A stretch of 64,000 nucleotides of DNA from Thioclava sediminum (GCF_002020355.1 NZ_MPZV01000002.1:966686-1030685); one strand, 5' to 3'. Positions 1 to 11,463 are shown, counted from the stretch's first letter. A program made the numbers and translations. Notes: generated from the sequence alone by a model not told the origin.

Positions 1-743
1 ATTACGTTGCCCTGATCCGGCTCAACCGCCCCGACGCACTGAATGCCCTGAACTCCCAATTGCTGGGGGAACTGGCCGAGGCGCTGAAATCGGCGGAAGA
101 GAATGACAAGGTGCGTTGCATCGTCATCACCGGTTCGGAAAAGGCCTTCGCGGCTGGCGCAGACATCAAGGAAATGTCGGAAAAGAGCTTCGTGGACATG
201 TTCACGAGCGACTTCTTCGGCAAAGAAGCGGATGCCATCAATCGCATCCGCAAACCGATCATCGCTGCAGTGGCGGGCTACGCGCTCGGCGGCGGCTGTG
301 AACTGGCGATGATGTGCGATTTCATCATCTGTGCGGAGAACGCCAAGTTCGGCCAGCCCGAGATCAATCTCGGCGTGATTGCCGGGATCGGCGGCACCCA
401 GCGCCTGACGCGCTTCGTGGGCAAGTCCAAGGCGATGGACATGCACCTCACGGGCCGCTTCATGGATGCGGGCGAGGCTGAACGGTCGGGGCTTGTCAGC
501 CGGGTCGTTCCGAACGCCAAGCTGATCCCCGAGACGATGGCCGCGGCGCAGAAGATCGCCGAGAAATCGATGCTCGCCACTCGCGCCGCGAAAGAAGCGG
601 TCAACCGCTCCTACGAGACGACGATGAACGAGGGCATCCTGTTCGAGCGTCGTCTGTTCCACGGGCTGTTTGCGACGGACGACCAGAAAGAGGGCATGGC
701 CGCCTTCCTCGAAAAGCGCGAGCCGCAATTCCGCGACAAGTGA
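1..743 (+). CDS. enoyl-CoA hydratase (crotonase family), 5' partial
   Basis: The reading frame is already open at the first base (first full codon at 3) and ends at TGA 741-743, so the N-terminus lies outside the window. The product is a cytoplasmic crotonase-fold protein that hydrates trans-2-enoyl-CoA in fatty-acid or phenylacetate beta-oxidation. Visible family motifs are LIRLNRP near the start, AAGADIKEM (oxyanion-hole loop), [11 protein letters not shown] with the first catalytic Glu, and [11 protein letters not shown] with the second catalytic Glu, followed by GGTQRL. The C-terminal helices ([20 protein letters not shown]) are typical of the trimeric mitochondrial-type enzyme. A strong terminator follows, so it is a separate transcription unit from rpsT. 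Family is certain; chain-length preference cannot be read from sequence. Confidence 0.93.
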   Translation, partial: YVALIRLNRPDALNALNSQLLGELAEALKSAEENDKVRCIVITGSEKAFAAGADIKEMSEKSFVDMFTSDFFGKEADAINRIRKPIIAAVAGYALGGGCELAMMCDFIICAENAKFGQPEINLGVIAGIGGTQRLTRFVGKSKAMDMHLTGRFMDAGEAERSGLVSRVVPNAKLIPETMAAAQKIAEKSMLATRAAKEAVNRSYETTMNEGILFERRLFHGLFATDDQKEGMAAFLEKREPQFRDK

Positions 744-774
744 GCCCTTAGGGCTACCAACGCGACAGCAGATG

Positions 775-796
775 GCGGGGCTTCGGCCCCGCTTTT
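775..796 (+). terminator. Rho-independent terminator after enoyl-CoA hydratase
   Basis: A 7-bp perfect stem (GCGGGGC/GCCCCGC) is closed by a TTCG tetraloop and followed directly by TTTT. It lies 32 bp after the hydratase stop codon. Confidence 0.85.
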
Positions 797-867
797 CATT
801 ATTCCCTTTCCCTTTCACGCATTTTGGCTTATGAGGCCGCCTCACATGCGCGTGGAGCCCGCTTAGG

Positions 868-881
868 CTAGAATCATCTAG
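868..881. promoter_or_regulatory. CTAGA-N4-TCTAG palindrome in the rpsT upstream region
   Basis: The sequence CTAGAATCATCTAG is a perfect 5-bp inverted repeat 70 bp before rpsT. It contains TAGAAT, a fair match to a -10 hexamer, so it may mark the rpsT promoter. No convincing -35 partner was found. The remaining 744-951 gap holds only the terminator and a GGGAAG ribosome-binding site before rpsT. Confidence 0.3.
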
Positions 882-951
882 GTTCGCTGGAGCCCGGGGT
901 CTGTCGTGCGATTGAAAGATTTGAACAGACCCGGAAAGTGGGAAGATACAC

Positions 952-1218
952 ATGGCTAACACGCCCCAGTCCAAGAAACGCGCCCGTCAGAACGAGCGCC
1001 GCCAAGACGTCAACAAAGCACGTCGTTCGCGCATCCGTACCTTCATCCGCAAAGTCGAAGAAGCCATCACTTCGGGCGACTACGAAGCGGCAACCAACGC
1101 CCTGCGCGCGGCTCAGCCCGAACTGGCTCGCGGCGTCACCAAAGGCGTTCTGCACAAGAACACCGCATCGCGCAAAGTCTCGCGCCTCGCTTCGCGCGTG
1201 AAGGCCCTCAAGGCCTGA
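952..1218 (+). CDS. rpsT: 30S ribosomal protein S20
   Basis: An 88-residue, very basic protein of the S20 family, which binds 16S rRNA in the body of the small subunit. It starts [17 protein letters not shown], the classic S20 N-terminus, and has [19 protein letters not shown] near the C-terminus. The ATG at 952 is preceded by GGGAAG about 8 bases upstream. It is monocistronic, with a strong terminator just downstream. Its position directly upstream of dnaA is typical of alphaproteobacteria such as Rhodobacterales. Confidence 0.98.
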   Translation: MANTPQSKKRARQNERRQDVNKARRSRIRTFIRKVEEAITSGDYEAATNALRAAQPELARGVTKGVLHKNTASRKVSRLASRVKALKA

Positions 1219-1270
1219 TCTGCGTCCCCGAGCGAACTGGCTCGGGAATACGCTGGATTCCTTAAGAAAA

Positions 1271-1302
1271 ACGCGTCTGCCTATCTGGCAGGCGCGTTTT
1301 TT
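1271..1302 (+). terminator. Rho-independent terminator of rpsT
   Basis: An 11-bp stem (1271-1281 with 1287-1297, one G-T wobble) with a TATCT loop and a T6 tract at 1297-1302. The A-rich 5' flank makes it able to work in both directions. Confidence 0.92.
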
Positions 1303-1715
1303 CTTGGACAATCAACGCCTTGACACAAAACTGTTGCAGTTTTGCGCAGCCCCCTCAGATTCGTTTCGGGGAATCTCACGTCAAGCGCAAAGGTCGGTTG
1401 CCTGCGGGCTCACCAGCTTGCTAGCTTCTACCTGCGATTCACGTCGCCTTGGGGGACATGACGCATTTATCTGGCCGTCGAGGGCAAATAAGTCTGCCAC
1501 GACAAATGAAAAAGCCTGGCGGCGACCAGCGAAATGCGATTCCGATTCTCGAGGGGGTATAACCCCTCACTTTCGGCAACTCTGCCTGACACCGGGTTTT
1601 AGCCCCGGCAGGTAGGTCGTGTCTGTTTGTATTCGAGTTTGGCCTGCCAGCCGGACTCACCGCAAAGCCAAGGGACGAAGACGCACCTGATTTGTGTTTG
1701 GCGATGGGCGGAAAA
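1303..1715 (+). promoter_or_regulatory. dnaA leader/intergenic region with three inverted repeats
   Basis: About 410 bp without a gene. Three hairpin-forming repeats are visible: AAAACTG-TTG-CAGTTTT at 1327-1343, GAGGGG-GTATAA-CCCCTC at 1551-1568, and an overlapping pair at 1582-1611 (outer CTGCC/GGCAG, alternative inner CCGGG/CCCGG). I found no cluster of consensus DnaA boxes (TTATCCACA-like), so calling this oriC would not be supported. It most likely carries the dnaA promoter and a structured leader. Confidence 0.4.
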
Positions 1716-3107
1716 ATGACGGACGACACTTGGGGGCAGGTTTGCAATGAGCTTCAAAAAGCGGTTGGGCAGAACAACTACACGACCTGGATCGCTCCGC
1801 TCGAGCTGATCGACCTCGAGGATGGTATCGCCTCGTTCCAAGCACCGACGAAATTCATGTGCGACTGGGTCTCGCGCAACTTCGCGGAACCGATCCTGAG
1901 CGAATTGCGCCGGGCTGGCGTCTCCGCCGAGCGCGTCAACATCTCGGTCCCGTCGCGCCGCCCGATGAACGGCACGGCGAATGGCGCCACGCGCCCGACC
2001 GTTCCGGCCCCTGCCCCGGCCGCTCCTGTCGCGAAGCCGCGCAAGACCCCGCGCCCCGACGAGCCGCTTCCCGGCGCGCCGCTGGATTCGCGTTTCACCT
2101 TCGACAGCTTCGTCGTCGGCAAACCGAACGAGCTGGCCCATGCCGCCGCCAAACGCGTCGCCGAAGGCGGCCCCGTCACCTTCAACCCGCTGTTCCTCTA
2201 TGGCGGCGTCGGCCTTGGTAAGACGCACCTCATGCACGCCATCGCGCATGACCTGCAGCATCAGCGCCCCGATCTGCGCGTGCTCTACCTCTCGGCCGAG
2301 CAGTTCATGTATCGCTTCGTGCAGGCGCTGCGCGAAAAGCAGATCATGGACTTCAAGGAGATGTTCCGCTCGATCGACGTTCTCATGGTCGATGACGTGC
2401 AGTTCATCGCCGGCAAGGATTCCACGCAGGAAGAGTTCTTCCACACGTTCAACGCGCTTGTGGATCAGGGCAAACAGATCGTCATTTCGGCGGATCGTGC
2501 GCCGGGCGAGATCAAGGACCTCGAAGAGCGCATCAAGTCGCGCCTGTCCTGCGGCCTCGTCGTCGACCTGCACCCGACCGATTACGAACTGCGCCTTGGC
2601 ATTCTGCAGACCAAGACCGAAGCCTATAAGAGCGAGTATCCCGATCTAAAGATCGCCCCCGGCGTTCTGGAATTCGTGGCGCACCGGATCACGTCGAATG
2701 TGCGTATCCTCGAAGGCGCGCTGACCCGCCTGTTTGCCTATGGCTCGCTGATCGGGCGCGAGATCACGATGGATCTGGCGCAGGAATGCCTCAAGGACCA
2801 GCTGCGCCAATCCGAGCGTAAGGTCACCGTCGAGGAAATCCAGCGCAAGGTCGCGGAACATTACAACGTCCGCCTCTCGGATCTCGTGGGCCCCAAACGC
2901 CTGCGTGCCATCGCACGGCCGCGTCAGGTGGCGATGTTCCTCGCGAAATCGCTGACCACCCGTTCGCTGCCCGATATCGGACGCCGCTTCGGTGGGCGCG
3001 ATCACACCACGATCATGCATGGCATCCGCAAGATCGAAGAGCTGCGCGGCACGGATTCGCAGCTCGCCGAAGATATCGAGTTGCTCCGCCGCCTCCTTGA
3101 AAGCTGA
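1716..3107 (+). CDS. dnaA: chromosomal replication initiator protein DnaA
   Basis: A 463-residue AAA+ ATPase that binds DnaA boxes, melts the origin and loads DnaB; it also represses its own gene in many bacteria. Domain I covers about residues 1-80, a Pro/Ala-rich linker about 85-120, the AAA+ domain follows with Walker A GGVGLGKTHL at about 163-172 and Walker B LMVDDVQFI, and the C-terminal domain IV carries the DnaA signature GGRDHTTIMHGIRKIEEL. I chose ATG 1716 (MTDDTWGQVC) because it matches the family N-terminus and has GGGCGG just upstream; in-frame starts at 1692 (TTG) and 1704 (ATG) add only non-homologous residues. It is followed by dnaN after 114 bp. Confidence 0.97.
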   Translation: MTDDTWGQVCNELQKAVGQNNYTTWIAPLELIDLEDGIASFQAPTKFMCDWVSRNFAEPILSELRRAGVSAERVNISVPSRRPMNGTANGATRPTVPAPAPAAPVAKPRKTPRPDEPLPGAPLDSRFTFDSFVVGKPNELAHAAAKRVAEGGPVTFNPLFLYGGVGLGKTHLMHAIAHDLQHQRPDLRVLYLSAEQFMYRFVQALREKQIMDFKEMFRSIDVLMVDDVQFIAGKDSTQEEFFHTFNALVDQGKQIVISADRAPGEIKDLEERIKSRLSCGLVVDLHPTDYELRLGILQTKTEAYKSEYPDLKIAPGVLEFVAHRITSNVRILEGALTRLFAYGSLIGREITMDLAQECLKDQLRQSERKVTVEEIQRKVAEHYNVRLSDLVGPKRLRAIARPRQVAMFLAKSLTTRSLPDIGRRFGGRDHTTIMHGIRKIEELRGTDSQLAEDIELLRRLLES

Positions 3108-3221
3108 TCTGGCCCGCTGGGCTTGACGCTCCGGACAAAGCGACCGAATGTCTGCGAAAACCGTTGTGCCGGTGGCGCGAGGTGCTACCTTGCCAGCCCC
3201 GGAAAGTCGTGAGGGATCGAC

Positions 3222-4340
3222 ATGAAATTCAGCATCGAACGCGCCGCTCTGCTCAAGGCCGTCTCGCAAGCGCAATCCGTTGTGGAACGCCGCAACACGA
3301 TCCCGATCCTTGCAAACGTCCTGATCGAAGCCGAAGGCGACACCGTCCAGTTCCGCGCGACCGACCTCGATATCGAGGTGGTCGACAAGGCGCCCGCACA
3401 GGTCGAACAGGCCGGGGCCACGACCGTCTCGGCGGTCATGCTGCATGAAATCGTGCGCAAATTGCCCGACGGCGCGCTGGTCTCGATCTCGGACGATCCG
3501 ACCGCCGGACGTCTGAACGTGCAGGCCGGCCGGTCGAGCTTCAACCTCGCCACGCTGCCGAAGGAAGACTTCCCGGTGATGGCCTCCTCGGAATACACCG
3601 CGAATTTCACGGCCAAGGCCGGGGTGCTCAAGCGCCTGTTCGACAAGTCGAAATTTGCGATCTCGACCGAAGAGACCCGTTATTACCTCAACGGCGTCTA
3701 TATGCATATCGCCACCGGCGAAGACGGTCAGGTCTTGCGCTGCGTCGCGACAGACGGCCACCGTCTGGCACGCATCGATTCCGGCCTGCCGGAGGGCGCC
3801 TCGGGCATGCCCGGCGTGATCGTGCCGCGCAAAACGGTGAACGAGCTGCGCAAGCTCTTGGAAGATGACGATCAGGAAATCGCGGTCTCTGTGTCGGAAA
3901 CCAAGGTCCGTTTCGCGACCCCGGTGATCACGCTGACCTCGAAGGTCATCGACGGCACCTTCCCCGATTACACCCGCGTCATCCCGACCGGAAACACCCG
4001 CCAGCTGGAAGTCGACGCGTCCGAATTCGCGAAAGCCGTGGACCGTGTGGCGACCGTCTCGTCGGAGCGCTCGCGCGCGGTGAAACTTGCGCTGGAAGCC
4101 GACAAGCTGGTGCTGTCGGTCAACGCGCCCGACGCCGGTGCTGCGGAAGAAGAGCTGGTCGTGGCCTATGCCGACGAACCGCTGGAGATCGGTTTCAATG
4201 CGAAATACCTGCTCGAAATCGCGAGCCAGGTCGATCGCGAGAATGCAGTCTTCCTGTTCAACTCGTCGGGCGATCCGACCCTGATGCGCGAAGGTGGTGA
4301 CACCTCGGCGGTCTATGTGGTCATGCCGATGCGCGTGTGA
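3222..4340 (+). CDS. dnaN: DNA polymerase III beta subunit (sliding clamp)
   Basis: 372 residues, the normal length for the ring-forming processivity clamp that tethers Pol III and other partners to DNA. The start MKFSIERAALLKAVSQAQSV and the end LMREGGDTSAVYVVMPMRV are both diagnostic; the C-terminal PMR(V/L) tail lines the partner-binding cleft. Internal motifs include VVERRNTIPILANVL and FAISTEETRYYLNGVY. The ATG at 3222 has GAGG 9 bases upstream. It lies between dnaA and recF in the conserved order. Confidence 0.98.
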   Translation: MKFSIERAALLKAVSQAQSVVERRNTIPILANVLIEAEGDTVQFRATDLDIEVVDKAPAQVEQAGATTVSAVMLHEIVRKLPDGALVSISDDPTAGRLNVQAGRSSFNLATLPKEDFPVMASSEYTANFTAKAGVLKRLFDKSKFAISTEETRYYLNGVYMHIATGEDGQVLRCVATDGHRLARIDSGLPEGASGMPGVIVPRKTVNELRKLLEDDDQEIAVSVSETKVRFATPVITLTSKVIDGTFPDYTRVIPTGNTRQLEVDASEFAKAVDRVATVSSERSRAVKLALEADKLVLSVNAPDAGAAEEELVVAYADEPLEIGFNAKYLLEIASQVDRENAVFLFNSSGDPTLMREGGDTSAVYVVMPMRV

Positions 4341-4344
4341 CATC

Positions 4345-4386
4345 TGCCGGGAGCCTCCGGCGGGGATATTTTGACCAACACGAAGA
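4345..4386 (+). repeat. 5'-leader element copy 1 (hairpin + CGGGGATATTTTGACCAA), before recF
   Basis: A small GCCGG/CCGGC stem is followed by GGGGATATTTTGACCAAC and then CGAAG, directly before the recF start. The same module, in the same orientation relative to the downstream start codon, occurs before galD-like, iolB and iolD in this window. Confidence 0.55.
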
Positions 4387-4392
4387 GGCGCG

Positions 4393-5451
4393 ATGCTGCG
4401 TGAACTGAAGATATTGCAGTTCCGCTCGCATCGCCGTGCCGAGATTGCGCTCGATGGTCGGCCCGTGGCGATCTATGGGCCGAACGGCGCGGGCAAGACG
4501 AATATCCTCGAGGCCGTGTCTCTGCTCTCGCCCGGGCGCGGGTTGCGCAGGGCGCAGGCCGATGAGTTGATGCGCCGCGCCGAGGCCGTGGGCTGGAAGC
4601 TGCGTGCCGTCACCGACACCCATGAAATCGAGACCTCCGCCCTGCCCGGTGAATCCCGCCGCGTCGAGATCGACGGGAAAGCCGCGCCGCAGGTCGCGCT
4701 GGCGCAGATCCTTCGCGTGCTCTGGCTGGTGCCCTCGATGGACCGGCTCTGGATCGAAGGCGCGGAAGGACGCAGGCGGTTTCTCGACCGGATGGTGATG
4801 AGCTTCACCCCCGCCCATGCCGAGGTGACGCTGGCCTATGAAAAAGCGATGCGCGAGCGGAACCGCTTGCTCAAGGACATGGTCCGCGATCCGAACTGGT
4901 ATCACGCGCTGGAGGCGCAGATGGCTGAGGCTGGCGCTGCGATCCGGGCGAACCGGGCCGAGGCTCTGACGCGGATCATGCAGGCGCAGGCCGATGCGGC
5001 GACCGCGTTTCCCGCGGCGCATCTGGTCCTTGAGAACGAAGGCCCCGAGGATTTGGCCGCTGCGTTCGACGCGAACCGGCATCGTGACATGTCCGCGGGC
5101 CGGACGCTGGAGGGACCGCACCGTGCCGATCTGCTGGCCACTTACGTCGAAAAGGACGCCCCCGCCGCGCAATGCTCCACCGGGGAGCAGAAGGCGCTGC
5201 TGATCTCACTGATCCTCGCCAATGCGCGGGCGCTTGCGGGCGAGGATGTGGTGCTTTTGCTCGACGAGGTCGCGGCCCATCTGGACTCCGGCCGGCGCGC
5301 GGCGCTTTATGACGAAATCTGCGCAATGGGCGCACAGGTGATGATGACGGGCACCGGCGCGGAACTGTTCGAGGCGCTTGGCCCCCGCGGTCAATATCTG
5401 GAAGTGATCGAGGGGCCGCAGGGCTCTGAAGTGAGGGAGGCAACGCCATGA
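4393..5451 (+). CDS. recF: DNA replication and repair protein RecF
   Basis: 352 residues, SMC/ABC-like ATPase that loads RecA at single-strand gaps with RecO and RecR. Walker A is GPNGAGKTN at about residues 30-38, the signature region is CSTGEQKALL, and Walker B is VVLLLDEVAAHLD, all in the expected order. The start MLRELKILQFRSHRR matches the family (RecF normally begins with a L-x-L-x-xFR motif). It begins just after the dispersed leader element, and its TGA overlaps the ATG of the next gene by 4 bp. Confidence 0.96.
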   Translation: MLRELKILQFRSHRRAEIALDGRPVAIYGPNGAGKTNILEAVSLLSPGRGLRRAQADELMRRAEAVGWKLRAVTDTHEIETSALPGESRRVEIDGKAAPQVALAQILRVLWLVPSMDRLWIEGAEGRRRFLDRMVMSFTPAHAEVTLAYEKAMRERNRLLKDMVRDPNWYHALEAQMAEAGAAIRANRAEALTRIMQAQADAATAFPAAHLVLENEGPEDLAAAFDANRHRDMSAGRTLEGPHRADLLATYVEKDAPAAQCSTGEQKALLISLILANARALAGEDVVLLLDEVAAHLDSGRRAALYDEICAMGAQVMMTGTGAELFEALGPRGQYLEVIEGPQGSEVREATP

Positions 5452-5876
5452 GCTATCCGCAGCAACGCGTGACGCTGATCACACTGGGCGTGGCCGATCT
5501 CGATCAGTCCAAGGCCTTCTACGCAGCCCTCGGATGGCAACCCCAAGCCGAGCAGGACGACGTCGCCTTCTACCAGCTCCACGGGATGGCGCTGAGCCTG
5601 TTCTCTCTGCCCGCGCTGGCCGCCGATCAGGGACGCACCCGCGCGCGGCTGGGCACCGGAGCGATGACGCTGGCGCAGAACTTCGACAGTCCTGAAGAGG
5701 TGGATGCCGCCTTCGCTGCCGCGCTCAAAGCGGGCGCCACCGAATTGAAAGCCCCGGAAAAGACCTTCTGGGGCGGCTATGCGGGCTATTACGCCGATCC
5801 AGACCACCATGTCTGGGAACTCGCCCATAATCCTTTCTGGCCGCTGGCCGACGACGGAAGCCTCACCCTGCCATGA
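5448..5876 (+). CDS. VOC (glyoxalase/bleomycin resistance-fold) family protein
   Basis: 142 residues with the vicinal-oxygen-chelate fold: VTLITLGVADLDQSKAFYAALGW at the N-terminus, and YYADPDHHVWELAHNPFW at the C-terminus, where His and Glu could bind a metal. It is translationally coupled on both sides (ATGA overlaps with recF and the LysE gene), so it is transcribed with the replication genes. The substrate is unknown; such short single-module VOC proteins are often annotated only by fold. Confidence 0.88.
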   Translation: MSYPQQRVTLITLGVADLDQSKAFYAALGWQPQAEQDDVAFYQLHGMALSLFSLPALAADQGRTRARLGTGAMTLAQNFDSPEEVDAAFAAALKAGATELKAPEKTFWGGYAGYYADPDHHVWELAHNPFWPLADDGSLTLP

Positions 5877-6493
5877 CCCTCACGCTCTCGCAGATCGCAC
5901 TCTATTCCGGCGCACTTCTGGTTCTCTTCCTCACCCCCGGGCCGGTCTGGCTCGCCCTTCTCGCCCGCGCCATGTCGGGAGGGTTTGCCGCCGCCTGGCC
6001 GCTCGCCTTCGGGGTCACCGTGGGCGACATGATCTGGCCCGCGCTCGCCATCCTCGGGGTATCTTGGCTGGTGGGCGAATTCAGCTGGTTTCTGGATGCC
6101 CTGCGCTGGGTCGCGGTGGCAATGTTCGTCGGGATGGGCGCGCTCCTGATCCGCCATGCCGACCATCAGATCAGCTCCGACAGCCGCCTGACGCGCCCCG
6201 GCATGTGGGCAGGCTTCGTCGCCGGGCTCATCGTGATCATCGGCAATCCCAAGGCGATCTTGTTCTACATGGGCATCCTGCCGGGCTTCTTCCCGATCGC
6301 CACGATGACATGGGTCGACATCGCCACGGTCAGCCTGATTTCGGCCATCGTGCCGCTGACCGGCAACCTGATCCTCGCCGCCTTCGTCGACCGCATCCGC
6401 AACTTCGTGCAAAGCCGCGGCAAGCTGGCAAAGCTCAACCGGATCGCGGGCGGGCTGATGATCCTTGTAGGCCTTCTTATCGCCGTGACGTGA
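5873..6493 (+). CDS. LysE/RhtB family amino-acid exporter
   Basis: 206 residues with about six hydrophobic segments, the typical size of a LysE-type translocator exporting basic or small amino acids (or homoserine lactones) across the inner membrane. The family signature GAxLVLFLTPGPVWLAL is present at about residues 12-28 and GFVAGLIVIIGNPKAILFYMG in the middle. It overlaps the VOC gene by 4 bp and lies 81 bp before gyrB. Confidence 0.92.
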   Translation: MTLTLSQIALYSGALLVLFLTPGPVWLALLARAMSGGFAAAWPLAFGVTVGDMIWPALAILGVSWLVGEFSWFLDALRWVAVAMFVGMGALLIRHADHQISSDSRLTRPGMWAGFVAGLIVIIGNPKAILFYMGILPGFFPIATMTWVDIATVSLISAIVPLTGNLILAAFVDRIRNFVQSRGKLAKLNRIAGGLMILVGLLIAVT

Positions 6494-6514
6494 CCCCCTA
6501 AATCTTGTGTCTGA

Positions 6515-9025
<2,511 letters not shown>

Positions 9026-9034
9026 GGGGCTGTA

Positions 9035-9062
9035 GGGCAGCGCATAATGCTTCGCGCTGCCC
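9035..9062 (+). terminator. Stem-loop after gyrB (probable terminator)
   Basis: A 9-bp perfect stem GGGCAGCGC/GCGCTGCCC with a 10-base loop starts 9 bp after the gyrB stop. The following sequence ATAAGTTTT has only a short T tract, so the terminator is not textbook. Confidence 0.6.
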
Positions 9063-9414
9063 ATAAGTTTTCGCGAAACGCCCATAAGACTTCGTTTCCG
9101 CGGCTTGAGCCGACAAGGCGAGCACGAGAGATTCTCGGCTTCTGATCAGTCTCTTTTGAAGGGTTTCAGGCCCAGTTTCGGTTCCTGAGCAACAGGTTGA
9201 CTTCACCCTGGGAGGACACTCTGTTTGGCGCTTACTCTGTAAGAGATTCGATCGGCAGTTATTGATCTCGGCGCGACAAAGGGCGAGAAGCGGTCGTTCG
9301 CTGCGCGAGGGCCCAAGGTCCAGGCATGCGAAATCGACTGGAGAGCGAGTGTCGACTTTGGCCAACTGGGAACGGCCATACGGCCAGGCTCCGCAGAACT
9401 GTCGCCGACACTCA
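9063..9414. other. Non-coding gap between gyrB and nirV
   Basis: No credible gene was found in 350 bp. The first 50 bp hold three imperfect repeats of CATAA-N3-TTCG (from 9043, with the terminator arm in the first). At 9281-9306 lies copy 1 of a dispersed motif (GAAGCGGTCGTTCGCTGCG core) that recurs in two other non-coding gaps of the window. Confidence 0.5.
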
Positions 9415-10164
9415 TCATATCCGGGTTTCACTGACCAGACGCAGGCCCAGATGCGCGGGCGGGCTTCCGACAGCGCAGCCGCCGCGCGCGGGGTCGCGGA
9501 CGAGGAACGGGATCGCTGCGACATGCTCGCCACCTGCGAAGAAGGCCGCGCATTTCTTCGGATCGACGGGGCCGCCGCCCTCCCCACCATAACAGTCCTG
9601 CGTCCATTCCCAGACCGAGCCGTCGAGATCCACGATCCCCTCGGCGCTGGTGGAGAAGCTGCCTCGCGGCGAGAGCCTGCGCGGCGCGAGACCCGTGGTC
9701 AGGTAGGTCGACGCCCATGTCAGGTCGGGATCGGTGAAGATCGGATCTTCCTTCTCGGGCAGGACATCCTTGGCCATGTACTGCCATTCGGCAATCGTCG
9801 GCAGCCGGAAGTCGTGGCGCGCCTTGCGATTGATCCAGCCGAGATACTGCTCGACATCGACATGGCTCAGCCCGGTGGCTGGCGTCGCCGCCGCCTCGCT
9901 GGCGGGCGGAGCGCGCAAGGCAAGCTCGCAGGCGCCGTCCGCTTGGCACCGGTTCCACTCCGCGACTGTCACTTCGTATTTCTGAACGTAGATCGTATGG
10001 CCGTCGGGCAGCGTCACCGCTCGCTCGGCCATCTGCGGCACGTAGTCGAGATCGGGGCCGCGCAGGAAACCCCACGCGGCCCCGAGGGCGATGATCGCCG
10101 CCCCCGCCGCAAGCACCTTCCGAAGGGAAAGACGGGGCGCGAGAGAGGCGAGCTTGGCGATCAT
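9415..10164 (-). CDS. nirV: NirV-like formylglycine-generating-enzyme-domain protein
   Basis: 249 residues. One N-terminal membrane anchor (about residues 15-36, LRKVLAAGAAIIALGAAWGF) is followed by a periplasmic FGE-sulfatase (SUMF1) domain with YEVTVAEWNRC, FRLPTIAEWQYMAKD, GSFSTSAEGIVDLDGSVWEW and the C-terminal GLRLVSE. NirV commonly follows nirK in denitrifiers, but its exact role is unresolved. ATG 10164 has GGGAGACCGGAG upstream and lies 16 bp after the nirK stop, so the two are cotranscribed. Four Cys are visible (NRCQADGAC, DPKKC, RGGC), the last pair in the place where FGE enzymes keep their catalytic region. Confidence 0.85.
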   Translation of the reverse strand: MIAKLASLAPRLSLRKVLAAGAAIIALGAAWGFLRGPDLDYVPQMAERAVTLPDGHTIYVQKYEVTVAEWNRCQADGACELALRAPPASEAAATPATGLSHVDVEQYLGWINRKARHDFRLPTIAEWQYMAKDVLPEKEDPIFTDPDLTWASTYLTTGLAPRRLSPRGSFSTSAEGIVDLDGSVWEWTQDCYGGEGGGPVDPKKCAAFFAGGEHVAAIPFLVRDPARGGCAVGSPPAHLGLRLVSETRI

Positions 10165-10180
10165 CTCCGGTCTCCCTGGC

Positions 10181-11404
10181 TCAGGTTTCCACCACATGGG
10201 GCGGCGTCACCTGCTCCATCAGGGCGTTGTCCCATGCGCCGTCCACCACGAAGTGGGCCGTGGCACCCAGCAGGGCCGCCTCGATCAGGTTGTGGTTGAC
10301 ATAGGCGTAGACGCCCGGCTGCAGGAAGGTATACATCGCGGCCCCCGCGCTGCCGCCGCGGATGAACCAGGTCTCCTGATCCTTCTGCGGGGGATTGGCG
10401 AATTTGCCGTTCTCCCAGACATGGTCGCCATGACCGCCGATCAGGTGCGGACGGCTGTCGCGGTTGGCCTGATTGTGGACCATCAGAACCGTGTCGCCGA
10501 CCTTGGCCTTGAAGGCGTTCTCGCCCGTCAGCGCCCCGACGGAGCCGTTGAACACGGAGTGGGTCGGCGTGAGCGTCCGCATCGCCTCGACGCTGTCGGC
10601 GAAGTCCTCGCCGGCGACCTCGTAAGTCTTGTAATCGCCGTTCTCGTCCATCGGCAGATAGAAGTCCTGCTCGCCGATATAGGCGATCGTGTCGTAGCGC
10701 AGTGGGTTGCCCTCGGCATCCTTGAGCCCGTCACGCGGCAGCACCATCAGCGTGCCGTTCATGCCGTGGGTGACGTGGTAGGGGATCATCGCTCCGCCCG
10801 GCGCGCAGTGATAGGTGAACACGCCCGGCCGCGTCGCTTTGAAGCGCAGCACCGTTTCCTCGCCGGGATAGACATGGGTCAGGCCACCGCCGCCCAGAGC
10901 GCCCGAGGAGGCGTGGAAGTCGATATTGTGCTCCATCTGCGACGCGGCGGGGTTGCTCAGGGTCAGTTCGACATAGTCGTCTTGGTGCACGATGATCAGC
11001 GGGCCCGGGACCGAGCCGTTATAGGTCAGCGCCCAGATGCTGGCGCCGGTATCCTCGTCCACCGTCAGCAGGACCTCGCGGGTCTCCATCCGGATCTCGA
11101 CGATCTTCGGGCCACCGGTCGCGACCTGCTCGTGCTTGGGCGCGAAGGGCGGAGCGACCAGCTCCTGCCGGACGCGGGTATAGCCAGACAGGTCCACCTT
11201 GGGCGCGGCCACCTGAGCCTCGGCTTCGGCGAGGATGAATTTCGGCGCGGCAGGGCGCGGCGCGACATGGGGTGCCATACGTTTGGACGCGGTTCCGGCC
11301 ATCCCGGCCCCCGCGGTCATCGCCGCGGCGCCTGCCAGAAGAGAGCCGCGCAGCACGTTGCGGCGGTTGGTTTTCACGAGAGCTGGATTGACATATTTCG
11401 GCAT
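10181..11404 (-). CDS. nirK: copper-containing nitrite reductase NirK
   Basis: 407 residues, the periplasmic trimeric enzyme that reduces nitrite to nitric oxide. A Tat signal peptide ([20 protein letters not shown] at 14-15) precedes two cupredoxin domains. Copper ligands are visible: HNIDFH (type 1 His and type 2 His), [13 protein letters not shown] (type 2 His, type 1 Cys and His), HGMNG (type 1 Met) and [12 protein letters not shown] for the third type 2 His. ATG 11404 has GTGGAGG 6 bases upstream. It is the middle gene of pazS-nirK-nirV, 59 bp from pazS with no own regulator box, so transcription probably begins upstream of pazS. Confidence 0.97.
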   Translation of the reverse strand: MPKYVNPALVKTNRRNVLRGSLLAGAAAMTAGAGMAGTASKRMAPHVAPRPAAPKFILAEAEAQVAAPKVDLSGYTRVRQELVAPPFAPKHEQVATGGPKIVEIRMETREVLLTVDEDTGASIWALTYNGSVPGPLIIVHQDDYVELTLSNPAASQMEHNIDFHASSGALGGGGLTHVYPGEETVLRFKATRPGVFTYHCAPGGAMIPYHVTHGMNGTLMVLPRDGLKDAEGNPLRYDTIAYIGEQDFYLPMDENGDYKTYEVAGEDFADSVEAMRTLTPTHSVFNGSVGALTGENAFKAKVGDTVLMVHNQANRDSRPHLIGGHGDHVWENGKFANPPQKDQETWFIRGGSAGAAMYTFLQPGVYAYVNHNLIEAALLGATAHFVVDGAWDNALMEQVTPPHVVET

Positions 11405-11463
11405 TTTAGCCTCCACTGGTTAAACGTAGCAGGAAGATGTCGCGCGTTTCCTGCCGCGGGCGC

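Noticed and set aside
1219..1715. oriC next to dnaA
   Set aside because: No cluster of DnaA boxes or AT-rich unwinding element could be identified by eye; gene context alone is not enough.
2646..4343. 565-residue minus-strand open frame over dnaA and dnaN
   Set aside because: Antisense to two certain genes, His/Arg/Gly/Asp-rich composition typical of high-GC shadow frames, no family motif.
9415..10164. Sulfatase-activating enzyme
   Set aside because: The FGE fold is present, but there is no sulfatase gene nearby and the gene directly follows nirK, so NirV is the better reading.
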